Of a DNA stretch of 6,729 nt, positions 1 through 5,653 are shown piece by piece (the first letter of the stretch is position 1; each line of letters opens with the position of its first letter). Source of the DNA: Brachyspira pilosicoli (GTDB lineage: Bacteria > Spirochaetota > Brachyspiria > Brachyspirales > Brachyspiraceae); assembly GCF_019402445.1 (NCBI RefSeq), contig NZ_SRZM01000285.1, forward strand, positions 1-6,729, written 5' to 3'. The position numbers and the translations under genes are program-made. Under the pieces are notes generated by a model, which was not told the origin of the DNA, searched no databases, and saw only the letters and a list, made by a program, of their open reading frames with translations.

Positions 1-23
1 ATAATAATAATAATAATAATAAT
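1..23 (+). repeat. AAT trinucleotide microsatellite coding poly-Asn
   Basis: Bases 1-23 are an uninterrupted ATA/AAT triplet run, nearly eight copies, cut by the window edge. In the frame of the ankyrin gene it codes seven consecutive Asn (bases 3-23) just before the charged stretch and membrane segment. Because the unit is three bases, slippage would change tract length without breaking the frame. Confidence 0.85.
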
Positions 24-1835
24 CAATATGATGAAAATAAAAAATACTTATTTAAAGTAATAATTATAGCATTAGCAATTATTTTTATACTATTAATTGG
101 AGCAGGAATACTTGTTGGCACATTCTTATTTATAACCCAAAGGTCCAATTTAAATAAAATGGCAGAAAATTATGAGATATATGATGAGGCTATATATAAT
201 AAAAAATATGGTGATAGTGTTGTAAAAGAATTTGTAAATAATTATGGTGCCGATGTTAATGATACTGATATAGAAAATAAAACTCCCCTCTATCATGCTG
301 TGGAAGCAAACAATATAAAGGCTGTTAAGTTTTTAATAGAAAATAAAGCAGATGCAGAAATCTCAAGCGATGAAGGAATTACTCCACTAATTTTGGCAAT
401 AAAAAATAATAATAAAAAAATAGCAGAACTTTTAATTAAAGAAGGTAATGCTAATGTGTATGGTTCTTATACTGGAGATGATATAAAAAATTATCCTATG
501 TATTATGCAATATCACAAACAAATAAAAATATGATAAAATTGTTATTAGATAATTCATTTGATTTAAAGAGAGAGCCTACTATTTTAAGTTATGCTATTG
601 AAAACAGTGATAGAAGTATAGTTAAATATTTAGTAGATAATGGTGCGGATATTAATTATCAAAATTCTGATGGAAGCACTGTATTATATAATTCTGTAGT
701 TTCATTAGATTATGATTTATTTAAATACTTTTTAGATAAAGGTTCAAAAATAGAAAATAATGGTTTTAATAATAAATACGGTAATATTATAATGGCAGCT
801 GCTGGTTCTAAGTTTAATAATAGTTCAAGCAAACAGCCTGTAGATTTGGTGCTTCTTCAAAATGGTGCGGTAAATAGTGCTAAGATAATGAATGATATTA
901 TAACTAACTTTGATAAAAATGATATTAATAGTTATATAAATGGAATGAATGCTTTAATAATAGCTTCTGGCAATTCATATATTGACACTGTGAGAATACT
1001 TTTGGAAAATGGTGCTGATGTTAATTCTTATGACAATGATGGCTGGACTTCTTTAATGTATGCTGCTAATAATGGAGATATAGAATTAGCTAAGTTACTT
1101 ATTTCTAATAATGCAAATGTTAATATTCAAAGTTATGATTATAGTACCGCTTTAATGTGTGCTATAAAAAGCCCTATTGTAAAAAACAGAATTCCTATGA
1201 TAGAGTTATTAATAGCAAACAAAGCTGATATTAATATAACAGATGCTAATGGACTTGGTGCTTTAAATATTGCTATAATGAATAATGATATGGAATTAAC
1301 AAAGTTCTTCATCACTAATAAAGCAGATTTAAATAAAACAACTATGGAAGATGGAAGCTCTTTAATAGAATATGCTATAAATACTGATAATATAGACTTG
1401 CTTCAGCTTTTAGTAGAAAATGGAGCAGATATTAACAGAGCAAATGATATATCAAGTTTAACACCATTAATGAGAGCTTCTAGAACAGGGCTAGAAAATA
1501 TAGTGAGAATATTACTTTCAAGAAATGTAGAATTAAATACTACAGATAAATATGGAAGCACTGCTTTACATATGGCAGCTGAAAACTCTCAATTAAATAT
1601 TGTAAAACTTTTGCTTAATAAAAAACCAGAGCTTAATATACAAAATCAATATGGAGATACTCCTTTACATAATGCTGTTAGAGCTGGAAGCGTTGATATA
1701 GTAAGCGAACTTGTTATAGCTGGTGCTGATATTAATGTAGAAAATAACAATAAAAAACTTCCTATAGATATAGCAAGAGACAATAACAGTTTAGCTATAT
1801 ATGAAGTATTAAAACAAGCTCAAGATAATAAATAA
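3..1835 (+). CDS. Membrane-anchored ankyrin-repeat protein, 5' end outside window
   Basis: The frame is open from the left edge to the TAA at 1833-1835. No in-frame Met occurs before base 159, and the stretch before it reads as real protein: seven Asn, then QYDENKKYLFK, then a 26-residue hydrophobic segment (bases 57-134, including IIIALAIIFILLIGAGILVG), then TQRSNLNK. The start therefore lies upstream of the window. From about base 276 to the end there are roughly 15 ankyrin units of about 33 residues. The last full ones are the most canonical (GSTALHMAA, GDTPLHNAV, followed by LLLNKK and GADIN). A unit around bases 770-940 is degenerate and splits the array in two. Ankyrin arrays bind other proteins; the partner cannot be told from sequence. 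The single N-terminal membrane segment implies anchoring in the inner membrane, with uncertain topology because Lys/Arg lie on both sides. A signal peptide is the alternative. The family call is secure and the role unknown. Confidence 0.9.
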   Translation, partial: NNNNNNNQYDENKKYLFKVIIIALAIIFILLIGAGILVGTFLFITQRSNLNKMAENYEIYDEAIYNKKYGDSVVKEFVNNYGADVNDTDIENKTPLYHAVEANNIKAVKFLIENKADAEISSDEGITPLILAIKNNNKKIAELLIKEGNANVYGSYTGDDIKNYPMYYAISQTNKNMIKLLLDNSFDLKREPTILSYAIENSDRSIVKYLVDNGADINYQNSDGSTVLYNSVVSLDYDLFKYFLDKGSKIENNGFNNKYGNIIMAAAGSKFNNSSSKQPVDLVLLQNGAVNSAKIMNDIITNFDKNDINSYINGMNALIIASGNSYIDTVRILLENGADVNSYDNDGWTSLMYAANNGDIELAKLLISNNANVNIQSYDYSTALMCAIKSPIVKNRIPMIELLIANKADINITDANGLGALNIAIMNNDMELTKFFITNKADLNKTTMEDGSSLIEYAINTDNIDLLQLLVENGADINRANDISSLTPLMRASRTGLENIVRILLSRNVELNTTDKYGSTALHMAAENSQLNIVKLLLNKKPELNIQNQYGDTPLHNAVRAGSVDIVSELVIAGADINVENNNKKLPIDIARDNNSLAIYEVLKQAQDNK

Positions 1836-1849
1836 GAAAAATATATAGA

Positions 1850-1877
1850 TTGTAAATTTTTTATAATATATTATAAT
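1850..1877 (+). promoter_or_regulatory. Candidate sigma70-type promoter for the oppD-oppF pair
   Basis: TTGTAA (1850-1855, 4 of 6 to TTGACA) and TATAAT (1872-1877, perfect) are separated by 16 bases. This predicts a start near 1884 and a 5' leader of about 22 bases, which contains the AAGG (1891-1894) that would serve as ribosome binding site 11 bases before the ATG at 1906. A second TATAAT at 1862-1867 has no suitable -35 partner. AT-rich DNA gives such matches often, so this is moderate evidence; read-through from the ankyrin gene is the alternative. Confidence 0.5.
1861..1876. repeat. 16-bp perfect palindrome over the -10 region
   Basis: TTATAATATATTATAA reads identically on both strands and overlaps the candidate -10 box of the downstream promoter. 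It could be an operator half-site pair or a weak hairpin at the end of the ankyrin transcript. It is entirely A/T, so chance in this composition is a real possibility. Confidence 0.35.
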
Positions 1878-1905
1878 TAACATAATATTTAAGGTAATAA
1901 TATAT

Positions 1906-2868
1906 ATGTCAATTATATTAAAAGTAGAAAATCTCAAGATGTATTATCACACATCTAAAGGCAATATAAAAGCTATTAATGATATTAGTTTCGATATAGA
2001 AGAAGGAGAAACTTTAGGGATTGTTGGTGAATCAGGCTGCGGAAAAACATCACTTGCCACATCACTTCTAAGAATGCCCTCTCCTCCTGGTAAATATGAA
2101 GGTGGAAAAATTATATTAGATGGTGAAGATATAATACCGCTTAAAGAAGAATATATAAGAAAAAATATAAGATGGTCGAAAATATCTATGGTTTTTCAAG
2201 GAGCTATGAACTCTCTCACTCCTGTATATACTATAGGCTATCAAATGCTTGAAACATTAAATAGGCATATTGATATGAATAAAAATGACGCCTATAAGCT
2301 CATAAAAGAATATTTAGGATATGTTGGGCTTCACCATAGCGTAATGGATAGATATCCGCATGAACTTTCTGGAGGAATGAAGCAAAGAGTTGTAATAGCA
2401 GCTGCATTGTTTTTAAAACCTAAATTAATAATATTAGATGAACCTACTACAGCATTAGATGTTATAGTGCAGGCTCAAATAATAAACCTTTTAAAAAAAC
2501 TAAAAAAAGATTTTAATTTATCATTTATATTTATTACTCATGATTTAGCTTTGGAAGCAGAAATATCAGACAGAGTTTGTGTAATGTATGGAGGAAAAAT
2601 AGCAGAGCTAGCTAAAAGTGAAGATATTTATAATAACCCCAAACACCCATATACAAAAAGATTATTAGCTGCTACTCCTAGACTTAAAAAAACAGTTGAT
2701 AAATTAGAGTTTATAGAAGGCACTCCTCCAGATTTGCTTAATTCTCCTAAAGGCTGCATGTTTTATGATAGATGTAAAGAGAGAATTGATAAATGCAAAA
2801 CTGAAGAGCCTTTATTAAAAGATATAGGTAATAAACATTTATGTGCATGCCACTTAGCAGATAACTAA
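1906..2868 (+). CDS. Oligopeptide/dipeptide-type ABC transporter ATPase, OppD/DppD family
   Basis: This is one of the two nucleotide-binding subunits that power a peptide/nickel/oligosaccharide-class ABC importer at the inner face of the membrane. All ATPase motifs are intact: Walker A GESGCGKTS (41-49), Q-loop Gln98 in VFQGAMNSLTPV, signature LSGGMKQR (154-161), Walker B LIILDE (174-179), D-loop ALD (183-185) and switch His212. The C-terminal extension typical of Opp/Dpp ATPases follows (HPYTKRLLAATPRL), with Cys284, Cys290, Cys297, Cys313 and Cys315. Length (320) is normal for the family. The ATG at 1906 is preceded by AAGG at 1891-1894. The gene sits 70 bases after the ankyrin gene and 11 bases before the partner ATPase, so the two are probably co-transcribed. 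The AMNSL-type Q-loop is shared with members that import sugars as well as peptides, so the substrate is open. Confidence 0.93.
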   Translation: MSIILKVENLKMYYHTSKGNIKAINDISFDIEEGETLGIVGESGCGKTSLATSLLRMPSPPGKYEGGKIILDGEDIIPLKEEYIRKNIRWSKISMVFQGAMNSLTPVYTIGYQMLETLNRHIDMNKNDAYKLIKEYLGYVGLHHSVMDRYPHELSGGMKQRVVIAAALFLKPKLIILDEPTTALDVIVQAQIINLLKKLKKDFNLSFIFITHDLALEAEISDRVCVMYGGKIAELAKSEDIYNNPKHPYTKRLLAATPRLKKTVDKLEFIEGTPPDLLNSPKGCMFYDRCKERIDKCKTEEPLLKDIGNKHLCACHLADN

Positions 2869-2879
2869 ATAATTAATAA

Positions 2880-3896
2880 ATGGGTTATAAAATGGATAAT
2901 GATATAATATTAAAACTTGAAAACATCAAAAAATATTTTAAACCTCATAGCAGCATAATAGAAAGTTTAATAAAAAAAACAAAAGAAATAAAAGCAGTTG
3001 ATGATGTAAGTTTAGAAATTAAAAGAGGCGAAATACTTGCTATTATAGGTGAATCTGGAAGCGGAAAAACAACAATAGGCAAATTGATAATGAAATTAAT
3101 AGAGCCTACTTCTGGAAATATTATATTTGAAAATGAAAACATTAATAATTTTGATAAGGAAGAAATAAAGAAATATAGACAAAATGTGCAGATGATATTT
3201 CAAGACCCTTATGCCTCAATGAACCCCAGATTTAAAATAAAAGATGTATTAAAAGAAGCACTTTATATTCATAATATAGAAGGAGATGAAAAACATTATG
3301 ATGAAATGGTGATAAAAGCTTTGCAAGATGTAAAGATTAATCCTCCTGAAGAGTTTATGGATAGATATCCGCATATGCTTTCTGGAGGGCAGCGTCAAAG
3401 AATTGCAACGGCTCGTGCTTTAATACTCAATCCAAAATTAATTGTTGCTGATGAGCCTGTGTCTATGATAGATTTATCTACAAGAGCAGAAATACTTTAT
3501 ATGATGAAAGAAGTGCAAATACAAAAACAATTAAGCTATATTTATATTACTCATGATTTGTCAACTGCTAAATATTTTGCAGATAGAATAGCAGTAATGT
3601 ATTTAGGAAATATTGTAGAGATAGGAGAAGCTAATGAAATAATAGAAAATCCTAAACACCCATATACAAAAGCATTAATTTCTGCAGTACCAGATGCTTC
3701 TACAGGAAGAGCAAACATTATTAAAGAACTTCCAATTAAAGGAGAGATTCCTAATGCATCAAATATACCAACAGGCTGCAGATTCCACACAAGATGCATA
3801 TATGCAAAAAACGAATGTCAAAATACAGAAGCTGTGTTAAAAGATGTAAACAGCAGCCATAAATCAGCTTGTATATTTTATGACAGTATTAAATAA
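2880..3896 (+). CDS. Oligopeptide/dipeptide-type ABC transporter ATPase, OppF/DppF family
   Basis: This is the second ATPase subunit, expected to form a heterodimer with the preceding gene product. Motifs present: Walker A GESGSGKTT (57-65), Q-loop Gln108 in IFQDPYASMNPR, signature LSGGQRQR (167-174), Walker B LIVADE (187-192) and switch His225. The Walker B/D-loop reads DEPVSMIDLS rather than the usual DEPxSALDVS, a form I associate with Opp-like importers that include oligosaccharide carriers. The C-terminal domain has HPYTKALISAVP and Cys300, Cys306, Cys313, Cys331. Start choice: the ATG at 2880 has no Shine-Dalgarno; an ATG at 2892 (residue 5) has GGG at 2882-2884 seven bases ahead and may be the true start. 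Domain content is unaffected. The stop codon abuts the end of the convergent lipoprotein gene. No permease or binding-protein gene follows. Confidence 0.93.
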   Translation: MGYKMDNDIILKLENIKKYFKPHSSIIESLIKKTKEIKAVDDVSLEIKRGEILAIIGESGSGKTTIGKLIMKLIEPTSGNIIFENENINNFDKEEIKKYRQNVQMIFQDPYASMNPRFKIKDVLKEALYIHNIEGDEKHYDEMVIKALQDVKINPPEEFMDRYPHMLSGGQRQRIATARALILNPKLIVADEPVSMIDLSTRAEILYMMKEVQIQKQLSYIYITHDLSTAKYFADRIAVMYLGNIVEIGEANEIIENPKHPYTKALISAVPDASTGRANIIKELPIKGEIPNASNIPTGCRFHTRCIYAKNECQNTEAVLKDVNSSHKSACIFYDSIK

Positions 3897-4634
3897 CTAT
3901 ACTCCATTCCAAGAAGCAGCATTACCTTGATAAGCCCATTGATAAGAATCATTAGCCCCTATTAAAACTTTTGCTAATGCAGTGCCATTATAAAATATGT
4001 AAAGCCCATTAACTAAATATGGAGCATCATTATCAAACCCATTCATATTACTAACAACAACCACACTATTGAAATTAGTTTGATACCCAAAATACTGAAC
4101 TTGCCATCCACTAGAAGCATTAATCATATTACCACTTCTTGTAGCAACAGTTCCAGCACCTGTAACATTTATATTATTGGCAGCGTCAATAGTTCCTGTG
4201 CCCTCTGGTCTTGGTATTACTGGTACCGCTGTATTAATCTTTGTCTCAATATATTTTTCTTCTATAAGTTCATTTGTGCCGTATGCTGTTACTGTTATAA
4301 AATATTTTGTACCGTTTACAAAATTATAATTTGGAATCTCTATTGTAAAGTTAGTACGGGTATGATTTGTACCCTTTATAGTTGGAAGCATTTGTTCTGA
4401 ATCTTTAATAGCATCATCTGGCTGAACCATATTTTCTGAAGTTTTTGCATATAAATTAAAACCTGCAAAATCTGATGCTAATATTCCAGACCAAAACTCT
4501 ATAGATACTTTATTATCACCCGGTATAGCTTTTATCTCATAAGGCATATTATATTCATCTATTATAGTAACAAGCTCTTCAGCACAGGAACTAAAAAATA
4601 TAGTAAATAGAATAAGTAAAGATATTTTTTTCAT
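3897..4634 (-). CDS. Putative lipoprotein with FN3-like N-terminal domain
   Basis: A type II signal peptide is clear: MKK, hydrophobic SLLILFTIFF, then Cys17 in FSSC, a spirochaete-style lipobox. The mature protein should be lipid-anchored and exported; inner versus outer membrane cannot be told. Residues about 30-140 look like a fibronectin type III sandwich: PGDNKVSIEFW, then FAGFNLYAK, PTI, NFTIEI, NGTKYFITVTAYG and a Pro-rich exit VPVIPRPE. The C-terminal hundred residues are Gly/Asn/aromatic-rich and probably beta structure. The upstream lipoprotein aligns along the N-terminal half, so the two are paralogues. The ATG lies 3 bases after that gene's stop, implying translational coupling; no strong ribosome binding site is visible. 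The protein ends QGNAASWNGV. No enzyme motif is seen and the function is unknown. The TAG stop touches the convergent transporter gene. Confidence 0.82.
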   Translation of the reverse strand: MKKISLLILFTIFFSSCAEELVTIIDEYNMPYEIKAIPGDNKVSIEFWSGILASDFAGFNLYAKTSENMVQPDDAIKDSEQMLPTIKGTNHTRTNFTIEIPNYNFVNGTKYFITVTAYGTNELIEEKYIETKINTAVPVIPRPEGTGTIDAANNINVTGAGTVATRSGNMINASSGWQVQYFGYQTNFNSVVVVSNMNGFDNDAPYLVNGLYIFYNGTALAKVLIGANDSYQWAYQGNAASWNGV

Positions 4635-4637
4635 TGT

Positions 4638-5474
4638 TTAATAACTCAATATATCGGCACTAATTTGATAACAGTAATCTGCTACTATACTATTAACACC
4701 GTTAACACTCCTTACAAATATTTTGCCATAATAATTTGCATTATTTTTATTAATCTTTATTAAATATAATCTATCAGCAATAACCTCCAAACTCTCTGTA
4801 GTATATCCTTCAGTTGGAGGCACTACAACATCATAAAGAGAAGTACCAGCCACACGCTGCACAGACCATGTTTCATTTGGTCTTTGAGGGCTAGAAAAAT
4901 AAAGCTTATTATTATTTAATGTCAAATTGGCTAAATAACCTTCTGAAAGAACTATAGTACTACCAACATTTATAGTTTGATTTGAGATTTCTGGTCTTGG
5001 TGTTGCCATCTTTACATAATTATCATAATAATAATAACTTTCATTTTGCGGCGTTATTTGATAAGAACTCACCCACACATATATAGGTATGCCGTTTCTT
5101 ATCTCAGTTTCTGGAAGAAGTGAAATTTCTGTAACATTACTTCCTGTATAATAAATATTTTTTTCTATTGTAAAAGTAAAGTTCTGCAAAGTTGTGCTTC
5201 TTGTAGTTACTATTGTAGGAATTGTTTTTTGCTGACTATAAACTCTATATATTCTAGGATTAACACTATCTCCAAAATATATATTATATCCACTAAATGC
5301 TGGTTCATTATTTTGTGCCTGAAATTCTATCACTAGTTTTTGGTCCATTGGTGTAATTTTAGTTATAAATGGCTGATTCATCTCTTGCGTAATACTAGTG
5401 ATATCTGGAAGTCCACAAGAAATGAGAGTAACTAGAAATACTACAGATATAAAAATCCTACAACAATAGTTCAT
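4638..5474 (-). CDS. Putative lipoprotein, paralogue of the adjacent one
   Basis: Signal peptide MNYCCRIFISVVFLVTLISC gives lipobox LISC with Cys20 followed by Gly. The n-region is unusual in carrying two Cys and only one Arg. The start is fixed because an in-frame TAA (5478-5480) lies one codon upstream of the ATG. Residues 33-162 match the downstream lipoprotein in order: NQPFITKITPMDQKLVIEF, AFSGYNIYF, IPTI, NFTFTIE, NGIPIYVWVSSY and ATPRPEI, again FN3-like. A Tyr run (YYYYDNY) at 147-153 precedes the exit. The C-terminal part (163-278) is Asn-rich, probably beta, and differs more from its neighbour. First gene of a two-gene unit whose promoter candidate is at 5481-5508. The gene is not recognised as a named family and no catalytic motif is seen. 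A surface or periplasmic binding or structural role is a guess. Confidence 0.82.
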   Translation of the reverse strand: MNYCCRIFISVVFLVTLISCGLPDITSITQEMNQPFITKITPMDQKLVIEFQAQNNEPAFSGYNIYFGDSVNPRIYRVYSQQKTIPTIVTTRSTTLQNFTFTIEKNIYYTGSNVTEISLLPETEIRNGIPIYVWVSSYQITPQNESYYYYDNYVKMATPRPEISNQTINVGSTIVLSEGYLANLTLNNNKLYFSSPQRPNETWSVQRVAGTSLYDVVVPPTEGYTTESLEVIADRLYLIKINKNNANYYGKIFVRSVNGVNSIVADYCYQISADILSY

Positions 5475-5480
5475 CGTTTA

Positions 5481-5508
5481 ATTATATAATTAATACTAAA
5501 AATATCAA
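5481..5508 (-). promoter_or_regulatory. Candidate leaderless promoter for the lipoprotein pair
   Basis: On the minus strand TTGATA (5503-5508, 5 of 6 to TTGACA) and TATAAT (5481-5486, perfect) are 16 bases apart. Only six bases (TAAACG) separate the -10 box from the ATG at 5472-5474, so transcription would begin at or next to the A of the start codon. No Shine-Dalgarno is visible before this ATG, which fits a leaderless message. A more distant promoter with a normal leader cannot be excluded; TATATT at 5507-5512 has no good -35. Confidence 0.5.
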
Positions 5509-5556
5509 TATAAAAGTGAAAATAGAAATGTTTACTTAACATATAATATTAATTAT

Positions 5557-5606
5557 TAAAAGATATAATAATAGTTTAATTAACTAAAAAATTATTATAT
5601 CTTTTA
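5557..5606. terminator. Candidate bidirectional terminator hairpin downstream of trpB
   Basis: Arms 5557-5572 (TAAAAGATATAATAAT) and 5591-5606 are perfect reverse complements over 16 bp. Inside, AGTT (5573-5576) can pair with AACT (5582-5585), leaving five bulged A. The stem has a single G-C pair low in each arm, and AAAA/TTTT flanks form the base, as in bidirectional terminators of low-GC genomes. It lies about 44 bases past the trpB stop and before the lipoprotein promoter, the right place to end the trpB transcript. Stability is limited by A/T content. Confidence 0.5.
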
Positions 5607-5621
5607 TATAATCAATATATG

Positions 5622-5653
5622 ATAAAAATAGATAAAGGCTTTAATATTTTTAT
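5622..5653 (-). terminator. Weak hairpin overlapping the trpB stop codon
   Basis: ATAAAAATA (5622-5630) and TATTTTTAT (5645-5653) are complementary over 9 bp. Within, TAAA (5633-5636) and TTTA (5640-5643) pair around GGC, with a small internal loop. Read on the minus strand this gives an A-rich side, a short hairpin and a T-rich tail, resembling a terminator. It overlaps the trpB stop, which a translating ribosome would mask, so the hairpin further on is the better candidate. Confidence 0.25.

Noticed and set aside
159..161. ATG as start of the ankyrin gene
   Set aside because: The frame is open to the window edge and the upstream codons encode a coherent charged stretch and membrane helix; no ribosome binding site precedes this ATG.
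2945..3142. Open frame on the - strand opposite the OppF-type gene
   Set aside because: It is a mirror of the Walker A region of a strongly supported gene; its hydrophobic look comes from antisense codons.
3551..3799. Open frame on the - strand opposite the OppF-type C-terminus
   Set aside because: It is antisense to conserved transporter coding sequence and has no independent support.
3927..3946. Direct repeat TTGATAAG, two copies 12 bases apart
   Set aside because: It encodes the repeated Tyr-Gln in the lipoprotein C-terminus and is too short to mean more in this composition.
4080..4400. Open frame on the + strand, 106 codons
   Set aside because: It lies antisense inside the lipoprotein gene, is rich in Cys, Tyr and Ser from mirrored AT codons, and has no ribosome binding site or recognisable domain.
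5475..5649. Possible small RNA or small gene in the 175-base intergenic region
   Set aside because: No open frame with a ribosome binding site and no structured G/C-containing RNA is visible beyond the hairpins and promoter listed.
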